This document shows, piece by piece, positions 33,792 to 43,057 of a stretch of DNA of 50,081 bases. The stretch comes from an uncultured Novosphingobium sp. Lineage in GTDB: Bacteria; Pseudomonadota; Alphaproteobacteria; Sphingomonadales; Sphingomonadaceae. A program made the translations under genes and the position numbers. The notes under the pieces were generated by a model. The model searched no databases. It saw nothing but the letters and a program-made list of their open reading frames with translations, and was not told where the DNA came from. Location of the stretch: positions 1 through 50,081 of the forward strand of contig CAMPIM010000010.1 of assembly GCA_946886365.1 (NCBI GenBank). Reading direction: 5' to 3'. The first letter of the stretch is position 1, and the number at the start of each line of letters is the position of its first letter.

Positions 33792-34988
33792 TCAGCGCCC
33801 TTCCATCGGTGCGAGCACCAGATCCTTATGTACGACCAACCTCACCGGGGCGCCCGGCCGGATCGTGATGGTCGGCTGGATACCGAGATTACGCTGCGTG
33901 ATCTGATCGCCAGCGCGCGCGACGCTATCCTGCGTCGACATGCGGATCGCCTGAACCAGATCGCTCTGCCCGGACAATGCCAGTTCCGAGCTGACCCCGA
34001 GCAGGGTGGAGAGCGCAACGCCTTTCAGCAACTGCCAGGTGTGGAAGTCCACCTTGTCGGCGAGCCCGGCATAGCCGGACGGATCGGTCGCGGGCACGTT
34101 GTCGATACGCAGCGAGCTGCCATCGGGCATGATGATCCGCTGCCAGACGATCAGCGCGCGCTTCTGTCCGAACGCCACGACTGAATCATAGCTGCCGATC
34201 AGCCGCGCGCCCTGAGGCACCAGCAGGATGCGGCCGGTCGCGCTGTCATAGGTATTCTCGGTGACCTGAGCGGCGATCAGCCCCGGCAGGTCGGAGCGCA
34301 GTCCGGTGATCAGGCTCGCGGAGATTACGCTGCCGGCGGACAGCGTATAGGGCGAAGGCGGCGGTGTGAGCGCATAGGGGTTCACGCCGCCGCGTGAATC
34401 GCGATTGGCGACGAACGCTTCCTTGCGGCCCTGCGCATTGGGATCGTTGCTCGGATCGAGGGCGAGCTTCGGTGCGGTGGGTTGATCACCACTGGTCGGC
34501 GCTATCGCCACCGGTGCAGTTTCACCGATCATGGCCGTCTGACGTCCTTGCACAAGCACGCCGGATTCCCTGGCAGCCTTCAGCTCGGCGAGCCGCCGCT
34601 CGCGCTCCGCCACTTCCGCCTGCTGGAGCTGCTGGTCGACCGGGCTGCTCCCTATCGCCAGTTGCTGCTGGCGCTCGAGGATCGGCTTACCCAGATCGCC
34701 GGGTAGCGGTGGCCCGAGCCTCGGCACGTCGCCATAAGTCGCGGGCGCACCGGCGAGCGCGTCGGCGGGTCGCGCATTGGGCTGCGACAATTCGGTCTGC
34801 GTGTTGCCGCGCTGGAACAGGCGCGGCTTCAGCGCCATCCATGTCACCGCCACCAGGCTGACCGAGCCCAATGCCGCGATGGCGATGATCACCCCGCGCT
34901 TGAACCGGATCGCACGCGGCGGGTGCGAGCGGATCGCAAGCGTCTCGGGATCGAGTTTGGCCGGTTGCGCAACGACGGTCTCGCTCAT
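33792..34988 (-). CDS. trbI: Conjugal transfer protein TrbI (VirB10 homologue)
   Basis: Protein of 398 residues that spans the inner membrane and reaches the outer-membrane pore of the mating channel. A membrane anchor at about 30-52 (GVIIAIAALGSVSLVAVTWM) is followed by a long Pro/Gln-rich periplasmic stretch. The conserved VirB10 barrel domain has SVISASLITGLRSDLPG, VPQGARLIGSYDS and WQRIIMPDGSSLRI. The last block, RPGAPVRLVVHKDLVLAP, closes the family. Overlaps trbG as ATGA. Confidence 0.95.
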   Translation of the reverse strand: MSETVVAQPAKLDPETLAIRSHPPRAIRFKRGVIIAIAALGSVSLVAVTWMALKPRLFQRGNTQTELSQPNARPADALAGAPATYGDVPRLGPPLPGDLGKPILERQQQLAIGSSPVDQQLQQAEVAERERRLAELKAARESGVLVQGRQTAMIGETAPVAIAPTSGDQPTAPKLALDPSNDPNAQGRKEAFVANRDSRGGVNPYALTPPPSPYTLSAGSVISASLITGLRSDLPGLIAAQVTENTYDSATGRILLVPQGARLIGSYDSVVAFGQKRALIVWQRIIMPDGSSLRIDNVPATDPSGYAGLADKVDFHTWQLLKGVALSTLLGVSSELALSGQSDLVQAIRMSTQDSVARAGDQITQRNLGIQPTITIRPGAPVRLVVHKDLVLAPMEGR

Positions 34989-35962
34989 GACGCCCTCCGG
35001 CGCTTCGGCGTCTCGGTCGCGCGGCTGATCCGGACAATATCCTGATGCTTGAGACCGAGCCTCAGCTCGGCCACGTCGAACAGCCGGTCGACCACGTAAT
35101 AGCGGCCCTGAACCCGGTAATTGACTAAAGCTGCGGTACCTTTGGCATCGACCAGAAACAAAGGCGGCGCCTCGCCGACCCCGAGCGTCGCCGGAAACTC
35201 GATGAATGTCTGCCGCCCATCATCGAACGCACGCAAAGGCCGCCACACCGGCTGGTCGCCGGAGATCACATAATCGAACCGGAGCTGGTCGATCGCGAGG
35301 CCTGTTGCGACCGGTGCAGCAGCCCGTGCCTGATCGGCCGCAGCCTTCAGCGCGATAAGCTGATCGGCCGGATAGGTCCAGGACAGCGCCGCCATGGCGG
35401 TACGATCGGTGCTGGTCAGTGTCAGATGATAGGTGCGACGGTCGGTCGTGATGACGACGTTCGTGGATAGTCCTGATGTGAATGGCTTCACGAGGACGTG
35501 GGTGCGTTTGGTATCGCCACTGCCGCTGCCACTCCCTCCGGAAGTGGTGTCGCCGATGACCCAGCGCACGGTGTCGCCGGCCGCGACCGCGCCGAGTATC
35601 TCACCGGGCTGCAGGGCGATGTCGGTGACCTGTCCCGGCGCGGTCAGTACATGATAGATGACACCGTCGCTGTACGGATAGACCTGCACGGCATTGAGAT
35701 AGCCCCCAGTCACGGGCTCCCGTGTCGCGGCGCGATTGGCGGCGCGGACACGCAGTTCGGCAGGTGACGGCGGCACGTGTCGATGGCGCGGGACCGGCGC
35801 GGCGACAACTGGCGGCGGTGATACGACTGGTGCGGCCGGCGTTGGTCCGCCGGTCGGCGCTACGACCGGAGCGATGGGCTGTGCGGGTAAAGTCGATGTC
35901 GTCTGAGCAAAAGCGGGCATGGCCCAGGCAAGGGCCGTCACCGCAAGACAAGCGGATTTCAT
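34985..35962 (-). CDS. trbG: Conjugal transfer protein TrbG (VirB9 homologue)
   Basis: Periplasmic/outer-membrane component of the mating pore core, 325 residues. It opens with the signal peptide MKSACLAVTALAWAMPAFAQ, then a Pro/Ala-rich linker. The VirB9 N-domain (VYPYSDGVIYHVLTAPGQVTDIALQPGE) and the C-domain with FDYVISGDQPVWRPLRAFDDG and GRYYVVDRLFDVAELRLG follow, binding TrbI and the outer-membrane lipoprotein. It overlaps both trbF and trbI by four bases. Confidence 0.95.
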   Translation of the reverse strand: MKSACLAVTALAWAMPAFAQTTSTLPAQPIAPVVAPTGGPTPAAPVVSPPPVVAAPVPRHRHVPPSPAELRVRAANRAATREPVTGGYLNAVQVYPYSDGVIYHVLTAPGQVTDIALQPGEILGAVAAGDTVRWVIGDTTSGGSGSGSGDTKRTHVLVKPFTSGLSTNVVITTDRRTYHLTLTSTDRTAMAALSWTYPADQLIALKAAADQARAAAPVATGLAIDQLRFDYVISGDQPVWRPLRAFDDGRQTFIEFPATLGVGEAPPLFLVDAKGTAALVNYRVQGRYYVVDRLFDVAELRLGLKHQDIVRISRATETPKRRRAS

Positions 35963-36783
35963 GGCTGGATCTCCGTGTTGGTGGTCGGGGCGAGATTCGG
36001 ATCGAGCGGCGATCCGCTCGGGATGTTTGCCGGCAGCGGCGGCGTCGCCGGATCAGTGGCTGTCTTCGGCGTCGACGGTGCCGCTGGTTCGAGCTCCCGG
36101 CTCCAGTCGATCGCATCGACATAGACGCCGAGCGGGTTCTTGCGCAGGGTATCGGTGCTGGATGGCGTTGCCATCACGACGGTCAGGATCCCGGTCCAAT
36201 GCGATGCGCCGGCCGGACTTCCCCGCTCATAGGCGGTCTCGACCCACTTGACCTGGAATGATTTGTCGGAGGCGCGCACGACGGACGTCACCTGTACCGA
36301 CACCGTCCGTTCGCCCACATGTCCGAACGGATCGGCAGTTCGCGCATAATCGCCCAGGAACACCGCGCCACGCTTGGTCGTAAAATCGTAGGCCGAAAGC
36401 CAGTCCTGGCGCATGAGAACCGGATCGAGCGACACGGTGCGCACGTCGCCGATGAACCGCGACAGGAACCAGGCAACCTGCGGGTCGGTCGGCTGGTAAT
36501 CCTTGTCGGCAGGCTGCACGGCCCGCGCCTCGCCGAGCCTGTCGACCTCGACCACATAGGGCACGACCCGGCTTTGCAGCGATTGCCAGAGCAGCCCGCC
36601 GGAAAGCGCGCTGGTCAGCCCCAGGCAACCGAACGCCATCAGCCGCCAGTTGCGCGCCTGCACACGAGCGGAGCCAATACGCTCGTCCCAGAGCTGGCCG
36701 GCACGTTGATAGGGTGTCTCGGGCTGCGGTGTCTGTCCGTATCGCTGGACGGCGCGCCTGAAAAATGTCGAGTTCGAGATCAT
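35959..36783 (-). CDS. trbF: Conjugal transfer protein TrbF (VirB8 homologue)
   Basis: Inner-membrane assembly factor of the T4SS, 274 residues. The family signature RYGQTPQPETPYQRAGQLWDE near the N-terminus is followed by a single membrane segment (LMAFGCLGLTSALSGGLLW) and a VirB8-like periplasmic domain (YVVEVDRLGEARAV, WVETAYERG, NPLGVYVDAIDWSREL). The ATG at 36783 is preferred; a TTG at 36792 would overlap the trbL stop. The ribosome binding site GGGAGG lies in the last trbL codons. The C-terminal 35 residues are a Pro/Thr-rich tail. Confidence 0.95.
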   Translation of the reverse strand: MISNSTFFRRAVQRYGQTPQPETPYQRAGQLWDERIGSARVQARNWRLMAFGCLGLTSALSGGLLWQSLQSRVVPYVVEVDRLGEARAVQPADKDYQPTDPQVAWFLSRFIGDVRTVSLDPVLMRQDWLSAYDFTTKRGAVFLGDYARTADPFGHVGERTVSVQVTSVVRASDKSFQVKWVETAYERGSPAGASHWTGILTVVMATPSSTDTLRKNPLGVYVDAIDWSRELEPAAPSTPKTATDPATPPLPANIPSGSPLDPNLAPTTNTEIQP

Positions 36784-36788
36784 GAGGA

Positions 36789-38090
36789 TCAATCCTCCCT
36801 TTCCTTGATGTCTGGAGTGGCGCCATGGCCGCCGCGATCGCCTTGCTGAACGGCGTGCATGGCGGCCTGGCCGTGGTGGCGGGTGGAAGATTGCGCCTTC
36901 ATCGCGCGTGCCCAGCCGGGCATGGTGGAAGCGCCTCCGGCGTCAGCGGGCGCTGCGGCTGTGCGGTTCGTCAGCGCATTGAAGGCGGCCTGTCGCCCAG
37001 AATCCGCCGCTTCGCCCAGACCGAGCGCGGCGGACATACGTGACCTTGCAGCGCCACCTGCGGCCTGTACGACGCCGCTCATGCCGGCACTGACGCTTGA
37101 AGATCCGGCGGCTTCCTGACCTAGCGTGTAGGCGGTCGATGCCGCCGATCCCATCGCCGTGCCGGCCCGCACCGCGCCAAGCCCGGCGGCGGCAAGGCCG
37201 CGCCCCGCGCCGATCGCGCCGGCTCCGCCGAGATACATGATGCCTCCGGCACCGAGAACGGACCCGAGCGCGGCTCCTGCGCCAAGCTGCGGTGCGCCAG
37301 CGACCAGACCGGATGCGATCGACGGCCCGAAGATACCGAGTCCGAACAGGGCAAGGCTCGCCAGTACCAGGCTCATCGCCTTGCCGATGTCAGGCTCCGT
37401 ACCCTGCAGCGACGCGGTGAACGGCTGGAAGTAATTGGAGCCGATGCCGACGATGACGGCGAGCACCATGACCTTGATGCCGGACGAGACCACATTGCCG
37501 AGCACGCGTTCGGCCAGGAAGCTGGTGCGGTTCCACAGCGCAAAGGGCACGAGGATGAAGCCGGCCAAGGTGGTCAGCTTGAACTCGAGGATCGTCACGA
37601 ACATCTGCACGGCGAGGATGAAGAAGGCGAGGATGACGATCACCCAGGCGACCAGCAGCACGACGATGGTCAGGAAATTATCGAAGAAGGTCGTAAACCC
37701 CAGATACTGGTTCACCTGTTGCAGCAGCGGCCAGGCGGCGGAGAAGCCGGTGCCCGCGAGCCGTCCGGGTTTCAGGAGATCGGCCGCCGTGATCGTGCCG
37801 CCGCCAGCGGTGATCCCGGCCTGCGCGAAGGAGCGGAAGATGATGTCGCCGAGCGTTGAAAAGCTGTTCAGGATGAACGCGAAGGCACCGATGTAGAGGA
37901 TCTTGCGGATCAGCCGGCCGAGCACATTGTCCTCGCCGCCCAGTGCCCAGAACAGGCCCGCGAGCGTGATGTCGAGCGCGATCAGCGTGCGGCTCAAGAA
38001 GCTGACATCGCCGCCCAGCAGGCCGAACCCACTGTCGATGTAGGTGATAAAGGCCTGCATAAACTGATCGATGACGTTGAGGTCGTTCAA
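36789..38090 (-). CDS. trbL: Conjugal transfer protein TrbL (VirB6 homologue)
   Basis: Polytopic inner-membrane channel component, 433 residues. There are about six membrane segments in the first 300 residues, including LIALDITLAGLFWALGG and FFILAVQMFVTILEFKLTTL. A Gly/Ala-rich C-terminal third ends in a charged tail. The start is a TTG at 38090, supported by AGGAAG upstream and the family N-terminus (M)NDLNVIDQF. Its last bases carry the ribosome binding site of trbF. A 120-bp gap separates it from trbJ, where trbK sits in many relatives. Confidence 0.93.
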   Translation of the reverse strand: MNDLNVIDQFMQAFITYIDSGFGLLGGDVSFLSRTLIALDITLAGLFWALGGEDNVLGRLIRKILYIGAFAFILNSFSTLGDIIFRSFAQAGITAGGGTITAADLLKPGRLAGTGFSAAWPLLQQVNQYLGFTTFFDNFLTIVVLLVAWVIVILAFFILAVQMFVTILEFKLTTLAGFILVPFALWNRTSFLAERVLGNVVSSGIKVMVLAVIVGIGSNYFQPFTASLQGTEPDIGKAMSLVLASLALFGLGIFGPSIASGLVAGAPQLGAGAALGSVLGAGGIMYLGGAGAIGAGRGLAAAGLGAVRAGTAMGSAASTAYTLGQEAAGSSSVSAGMSGVVQAAGGAARSRMSAALGLGEAADSGRQAAFNALTNRTAAAPADAGGASTMPGWARAMKAQSSTRHHGQAAMHAVQQGDRGGHGATPDIKERED

Positions 38091-38210
38091 GGCGGTTCTT
38101 CCTGATCTGGGGCGTACGATGCCGCGGAGCCTGTCCGGGGGGAGCTGGGGCGAACAGGCCCCGCGGCGACGGCGACGGGCGCGAACCGCCGCCGTCCTGT
38201 CCGGCTCCGC
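38091..38210 (-). other. trbJ-trbL spacer, position of the missing trbK
   Basis: In many trb operons a small entry-exclusion gene (trbK) lies here. An open frame does run through the spacer and ends TTGA, overlapping the trbL start, but its only ATG is inside trbJ and its product is a Pro/Arg/Ala-rich string without a signal peptide or lipobox. I therefore see no credible trbK, only a possible remnant. Confidence 0.4.
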
Positions 38211-38960
38211 CTATTGGGGGGTGTAGGCGTTGCCGGAGCCGAGGAACTTGGCGGCCGCGCTTTGCGCGTCGCTGCGGGCCTGGTTGCTGTTGGCCCGTTC
38301 GATCGCATCGGCGCGATATTGCGCGGCCATCAGGTTCTGGATCTGGAACTGCTGCTTGGCGACGAGCGCGAGCAACTGGTTGGTCGCCTGTTGCGCCTGC
38401 AGCGCTCCTTCGGCGCCCTGGCTGCGCTGGACGATGCCGGCGAGCGCGGCCTGATCGGCAGCGATATTCTCGACCACCTGCGCTTGCACGGTCATGGTCT
38501 GCTTATAGGCGGCCATCGACGTGTCGAGCCGGGCACGGGCGTCGGCCACATGCTGGTTGTTGGTCAGCGCCTGGTTGAAGCTCGATGGGAACATCGAGCG
38601 GAACTGCTGGTCGAGATTGGCGACGCGGAACTGAATGCCTTGCGCCTGACCCATCAACTGGTCGATCTGTTGGATCGTCTGCTGGAGCGCCTGCAACTCG
38701 GGAAAGCTGATGGTCGTCAGGTTCTTCGCCTGATTGATCAGGCTCTGCGCCTGGTTCTGAAGCATGCGGATCTGGTTGTTGATTTGGCTAAGCGTCCGCG
38801 CGGCGGTGAGGATGTTCTGGCTATAGTTAGAGGGATCGAACACGATGATCGCGTGCGCGGGCGTCGCTGGCACGATCATACCCATCACCGCGGCACCGGT
38901 CGCGGACAGGCCGAGCGCACCGGCGATGAGATATTTCTTGAGGGGGATTTTCTTGGTCAT
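38211..38960 (-). CDS. trbJ: Conjugal transfer protein TrbJ (VirB5-like)
   Basis: Exported protein of 249 residues needed for pilus assembly. It has a signal peptide of about 37 residues ending TPAHA, then IIVFDPSNYSQNILTAARTL, the signature TrbJ opening. The remainder is a glutamine-rich, almost wholly helical protein with coiled-coil character (LNQ/LLQ repeats), as usual for VirB5-like pilus-tip proteins. ATG at 38960, 32 bases after the trbE stop. Confidence 0.94.
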   Translation of the reverse strand: MTKKIPLKKYLIAGALGLSATGAAVMGMIVPATPAHAIIVFDPSNYSQNILTAARTLSQINNQIRMLQNQAQSLINQAKNLTTISFPELQALQQTIQQIDQLMGQAQGIQFRVANLDQQFRSMFPSSFNQALTNNQHVADARARLDTSMAAYKQTMTVQAQVVENIAADQAALAGIVQRSQGAEGALQAQQATNQLLALVAKQQFQIQNLMAAQYRADAIERANSNQARSDAQSAAAKFLGSGNAYTPQ

Positions 38961-38992
38961 GGCAGGACTCCTCTGGGGTTGGAGGTTGGAGA

Positions 38993-41431
38993 TCAGGGGG
39001 TTGCGAAATCGCCGAGCAGGTCAGTCGCCCAGCCGAGATCGACGCTGCCCAAAAAATGGGCAGCGAAATCGTCGGGTCCATGCTCAGCAAGAATTGCGTC
39101 GATGCGTTTCTGGCTGGCGGGATCGGACGCGCCGCAAAGCGCCAGCGCGATTGGCCCCAGCCCCAGCTCGAACAGCCGGTTGCCGCGCGCCGATTGCAGA
39201 TAATAATGCCGCTTGGGCGTCGCGCGGCTGACCAGTTCGATCTGCCGGTCGTTGAGCCCGAACCGCTCATAGGCCTGCCGACCCTGCGGCTCGATCGCCC
39301 GGTCGTTGGGCAGCAGGATACGCTGCGGACAGCTTTCGATGATGGCCGGCGCAATGCTGCTTTCGGCGATATCGGCCAGGGACTGCGTCGCGAACAACAC
39401 CGCGACATTCTTTTTGCGGAGCGTCTTCAGCCACTCACGGATACGCGCGGCGAACAGCGGATGGTCGAGGAAGATCCAGGCTTCGTCGAGGATGAGCAGG
39501 GTCGGCCGCCCGTCGAACCGCTCCTCGAGCCGGTGGAACAGATAGGTCAGCACCGGCGCGACCACGCTGGTCTGCCCCAGCAGCGCCTCGGTCTCGAAGC
39601 ACTGGACGTCGGCAAAAGCGAGCCCGCTCTCGGCAGCGTCGAGCAGACGTCCATGTGGCCCGTCGAGCGTATAGGGGTGGATCGCGGTGCGCAGCGCATT
39701 GGACTGGAGCAGCAGCGCCAAACCGGTCATGGTGCGTTCCTGCGGCGGCGCCGATGCCAGGCTGTTCAGCGCAGACCATAGGGCGTCCTTGACCTCGGGA
39801 GTGACGGAGACCTTTTCGGCGTCGAGCAGCGCCGCGATCCATTCCGCCGCCCAGCTCCGCTCCGCGGGATCATCAATCCGCTGCAGCGGCTGAAACGCCA
39901 GCGCGCCATCGGAATTTGGGCCGCCGTCCGATCCCATGCCCAGCGCGTGATGTGCGCCGCCCATGGCGAGCACCGAGGCACGGGCGGAAAAACCTTTGTC
40001 GAAGATATAGACCTGGGAACCTGGATAGCGCCGGAACTGCATCGCGATCAGCGCCAGCAGCACCGACTTGCCGGCGCCGGTTGGTCCGACCACCATCATA
40101 TGACCGACATCGCTGACATGGGTGGAGAGCCGGAACGGCGTCGATCCAGCGGTCTGCGCGGTGAGCAAAGGCGGGCCCTCAAGATGGCCATTGCGCATCG
40201 GCCCCGCCCACACCGACGACAGTGGCATGAGGTGGGCGAGGTTCAGCGTATGGACGATGGGCTGGCGGACATTGGCATAAGCATGGCCCGGCAGCGAGGA
40301 CAGCCAGGCTTCGACCGCATTGACGCCCTCGCGGATCGTGGTGAAGCCGAGCCCGCCCACGATCCGCTCGACCTGCCGGATCTTGTCCTCGACCCGTGCG
40401 CGATCTTCGTCCGACACTGTGATCGTTGTGGTCAGGTAACCGAAGGCGACATGATCGCCGCCGAGCGCCTGCAGCGCCATGTCGGCATCGGCGACCTTGT
40501 TGTCGGCGTCACTGTCGAGGAGCTGCGCCGGCTGATTGTACATGACCTCGCGCAGCAGCGCGGTGATCGACTTCCTCTTGTTGAACCACTGACGCCGCAA
40601 TTTGGTGAGCAGTTTCGTGGCGTCGGCCTTATCGAGCGCGATGAAGCGCGTCGCCCAGCGATAGGGGAAATCCGCCTCGTTCAGCGCGTCCAATATCCCC
40701 GGCCGGCTCATGTTGGGAAAACCGGTGACGGTGAGCGTGTGCAGATGGCGGCTGCCCAGCATCGGCTCGAGTCCCCCGACCAGCGGTGTGTCGGCGAGCA
40801 GCCCGTCGAGGTAGATCGGCGTTTCGGGCACCGCGACCGGATGCCGCCGAGTCGAGATGACCCCATGCAGATAGGTCAGCGTCTCGGCGGAACCGAGTGC
40901 CCGCACCTCGGGCATGAAGGCGGCGAACAGATCGAGCGCGCGCGTTGTCTCGGCGATGAAGGTCGCGAGCGCACCGCGCCAGTCGCGGCCCTCTGCGGCG
41001 TCGGGACGATCGACGAGCGAGCGGCCTGCCGCGTCCGCGCCATCGGCGGCGGGCAGCCAGGTCAGCGTCAGATGATAGCGGGATTCGTAATGGGCGCCCT
41101 CGGCCTCGAACCGGGCACGCCGTTCCTGATCGACCAGCCAGGAGGCTGCATCAGGAAAGGCGCTGTCAGGATAGCCGAGCGCCTCGCGGCGTTCGGCCTC
41201 GAAATGCAGCGCCCAGCCGGTGCCGAAGCGCTTGAGCACATTGTTGGCCCGTGCGCAGGCTGAAACCAGTTCAGCCTCGGTCGCGGATTCAAGGTCTGGT
41301 CCCCGAAACGCCAGCACCGTCATGAAGCTGCCGTCCTTGTTGAGGATGACCCCTTCGGCGACCAAGGCGGCCCAGGGCAGATGGTCGGCGAGCCGATCGG
41401 CGGTGTGGCGATATTCGCGCAAGTTCAGCAT
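38993..41431 (-). CDS. trbE: Conjugal transfer ATPase TrbE (VirB4 homologue)
   Basis: Inner-membrane-associated ATPase powering pilus and channel assembly, 812 residues. It opens MLNLREYRHTADRLADHLPW, as TrbE proteins do. Walker A GPTGAGKS is at 449-456, Walker B TLLILDE at 644-650, and the later block LFATQSLADIAES is conserved in VirB4. The N-terminal ~400 residues are the CagE/VirB4 substrate-interaction domain. The start overlaps the trbD stop by seven bases (ATGCTGA). Confidence 0.97.
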   Translation of the reverse strand: MLNLREYRHTADRLADHLPWAALVAEGVILNKDGSFMTVLAFRGPDLESATEAELVSACARANNVLKRFGTGWALHFEAERREALGYPDSAFPDAASWLVDQERRARFEAEGAHYESRYHLTLTWLPAADGADAAGRSLVDRPDAAEGRDWRGALATFIAETTRALDLFAAFMPEVRALGSAETLTYLHGVISTRRHPVAVPETPIYLDGLLADTPLVGGLEPMLGSRHLHTLTVTGFPNMSRPGILDALNEADFPYRWATRFIALDKADATKLLTKLRRQWFNKRKSITALLREVMYNQPAQLLDSDADNKVADADMALQALGGDHVAFGYLTTTITVSDEDRARVEDKIRQVERIVGGLGFTTIREGVNAVEAWLSSLPGHAYANVRQPIVHTLNLAHLMPLSSVWAGPMRNGHLEGPPLLTAQTAGSTPFRLSTHVSDVGHMMVVGPTGAGKSVLLALIAMQFRRYPGSQVYIFDKGFSARASVLAMGGAHHALGMGSDGGPNSDGALAFQPLQRIDDPAERSWAAEWIAALLDAEKVSVTPEVKDALWSALNSLASAPPQERTMTGLALLLQSNALRTAIHPYTLDGPHGRLLDAAESGLAFADVQCFETEALLGQTSVVAPVLTYLFHRLEERFDGRPTLLILDEAWIFLDHPLFAARIREWLKTLRKKNVAVLFATQSLADIAESSIAPAIIESCPQRILLPNDRAIEPQGRQAYERFGLNDRQIELVSRATPKRHYYLQSARGNRLFELGLGPIALALCGASDPASQKRIDAILAEHGPDDFAAHFLGSVDLGWATDLLGDFATP

Positions 41432-41709
41432 GCGAGATAGCTCCGCTGGCGTAGATGGCGGACGAGCACGGGCGCGAAGGCAGGATCACGCCGCGCGGCG
41501 AAGACGGCGATGCTGTGGCCGATGGCCCAGACGACGATGCCGGCGATCCATTGCTGGAGGCCCAGCCCGATCGCGGCGGCGAGCGTGCCGTTGACAATGG
41601 CGAGGCCGCGCGGCGCGCCACCCAGCAGGATCGGCGCCCCGAGGCTCCCGTGAATGGGAACCTCGAAGCCCTCGATATGCCCTCCGGTAGAGGAAGCGGC
41701 GACGCTCAC
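41425..41709 (-). CDS. trbD: Conjugal transfer protein TrbD (VirB3 homologue)
   Basis: Small inner-membrane protein of 94 residues. FEVPIHGSLGAPILLGGAPRG is the TrbD signature, followed by two membrane segments (LAIVNGTLAAAIGLGL; IAGIVVWAIGHSIAVF) and the family ending RRDPAFAPVLVRHLRQ. The start is a GTG at 41709 overlapping the trbC stop (GTGA). The reading frame is open far upstream, but that part lies over trbC and trbB. Confidence 0.93.
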   Translation of the reverse strand: MSVAASSTGGHIEGFEVPIHGSLGAPILLGGAPRGLAIVNGTLAAAIGLGLQQWIAGIVVWAIGHSIAVFAARRDPAFAPVLVRHLRQRSYLAC

Positions 41710-42047
41710 GCGATCAGCGCTCCGCCGCCGAACGAGAAGAACGACAGGAAGAAGCTCGAGGCCGCAAAGGCGATCGACAGGCCGAAGATGATCTGGATCA
41801 GCCGCCGGAACCCGCCCGCCGTCTCGCCGAACGCCAGCGTCAGGCCGGTGGTGATGATGATGATCACCGCGACGATCTTGGCGACCGGGCCCTGCACGGA
41901 ATCCAGCACCTGCTGGAGCGGCTGCTCCCAGGGCATGCCGGTGCCGGCCGCCTGGGCGCGGGTCGCGACCATCAGGCCGAAGCCGATCACGGCACCGGCG
42001 AACAGGCAAGAACGGCGGTCGGGAATCTTGATGGTGGGCATATGCAT
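41706..42047 (-). CDS. trbC: Conjugal transfer protein TrbC (VirB2, pilin)
   Basis: Major pilin precursor, 113 residues. The signal peptide ends about residue 34 (ATRAQA), leaving a mature chain with two hydrophobic helices (IVAVIIIITTGLTLAFG; IIFGLSIAFAASSFFLSFFSF) as in VirB2/TrbC. TrbC pilins are cyclised in RP4 by TraF; no such peptidase is in this window. ATG at 42047 with GGAG seven bases upstream inside the end of trbB. Confidence 0.92.
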   Translation of the reverse strand: MHMPTIKIPDRRSCLFAGAVIGFGLMVATRAQAAGTGMPWEQPLQQVLDSVQGPVAKIVAVIIIITTGLTLAFGETAGGFRRLIQIIFGLSIAFAASSFFLSFFSFGGGALIA

Positions 42048-42049
42048 GG

Positions 42050-43057
42050 TCAGTCTCCATTGGCCAGGGGATGATTGGGCGGGGTAATGTCGATGAGTCC
42101 GTAGCCACCTTCGGACGTGAGCCCGGCGACGCGGGCGATGGTCTCGATCCGCCGGGCAAGGCCGCGGCCGGCGATGAAGACGATGAGGTCGATGGCTTCC
42201 GCGATCAGCACGCGCGGCACGCTGACCACCGCTTCGGCGACCAGCTGTTCGATCCGGTAGAGCGCCGACAGGGCGGAGTTGGCGTGGACCGTCGCGATCC
42301 CGCCGGGATGCCCTGTGTTCCAGGCCTTGAGCATGTCGAGCGCTTCGGGTCCGCGCACCTCGCCCACGATGATCCGGTCGGGACGCAGGCGCAGCGTCGA
42401 GCGCACAAGATCGGTCATCGTGACACTGCCGGCACGGGTGCGCAGCGCTACGACATCGGGCGCGGCGCATTGCAGCTCGCGCGTGTCCTCGATCAGGATC
42501 ACACGCTCATCGAGATGCGCCATCTCGGCAAGCAGCGCGTTGGCGAGCGTGGTCTTGCCCGACGATGTGCCGCCGACCACCAGGATGTTGCGCCGCTCGG
42601 CCACGGCTTGTCGAAGGACATGCGCGGCGTCCGCCGACATGATGCCGTCGGCCACGTAATCGAGTAGCGTGTAGATCCGTGCCGCGGGCTTGCGGATCGA
42701 GAAGCAGGGGGCGAGCGCGACTGGTGGCAGCAGGCCTTCGAACCGCTCGCCGGCACTCTCCCCATGCGGCGGCAGCTCCGCGGAAACGATCGGCTTGTCG
42801 GCGTGCACTTCGCCACGCGCATGGGCAGCGACGAGGCGAATGATCCTTTCGATCTGGGCGCGCTCGATCCGCACATCTGTATCGACGCGGCCTTCGCCAA
42901 GAATATCGATGCGCAACGCACCGTCGGGATTGACCATCACCTCGATCACGCGGGGATCGGACAGCGCGGCGGCGATCGCCGGCCCCATGGCCGTGCGCAG
43001 CATTGCCCGGCGGCGCCCCTCTGAACTATTGGCGCCCGAGATCGGAGATCCGCTCAT
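42050..43057 (-). CDS. trbB: Conjugal transfer ATPase TrbB (VirB11 homologue)
   Basis: Hexameric traffic ATPase of the secretion system, 335 residues. Walker A GGTSSGKTT is at 162-170, the Asp box follows (ILIEDTREL), and Walker B and the His box include GEVRGPEALDMLKAWNTGHPGG. The N-terminal domain has PRVIEVMVNPDG, the typical VirB11 opening. ATG at 43057 overlaps the CopG-like gene by four bases. Confidence 0.97.
   Translation of the reverse strand: MSGSPISGANSSEGRRRAMLRTAMGPAIAAALSDPRVIEVMVNPDGALRIDILGEGRVDTDVRIERAQIERIIRLVAAHARGEVHADKPIVSAELPPHGESAGERFEGLLPPVALAPCFSIRKPAARIYTLLDYVADGIMSADAAHVLRQAVAERRNILVVGGTSSGKTTLANALLAEMAHLDERVILIEDTRELQCAAPDVVALRTRAGSVTMTDLVRSTLRLRPDRIIVGEVRGPEALDMLKAWNTGHPGGIATVHANSALSALYRIEQLVAEAVVSVPRVLIAEAIDLIVFIAGRGLARRIETIARVAGLTSEGGYGLIDITPPNHPLANGD

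Noticed and set aside
38087..38308. 73-aa Pro/Arg-rich frame as trbK
   Set aside because: The only ATG is inside trbJ, there is no signal or lipobox, and the composition looks like GC-rich non-coding sequence. It is kept only as a note in the spacer entry.
41710..42159. Upstream extension of the trbD frame to 42159
   Set aside because: Runs over trbC and the end of trbB, both well supported in another frame; the GTG at 41709 overlapping the trbC stop is the natural start.
42601..42620. GCTTGTCGAAGGAC resembling the REP element at 19072
   Set aside because: Lies inside trbB coding sequence in a conserved VirB11 region and has no inverted partner nearby; chance match.
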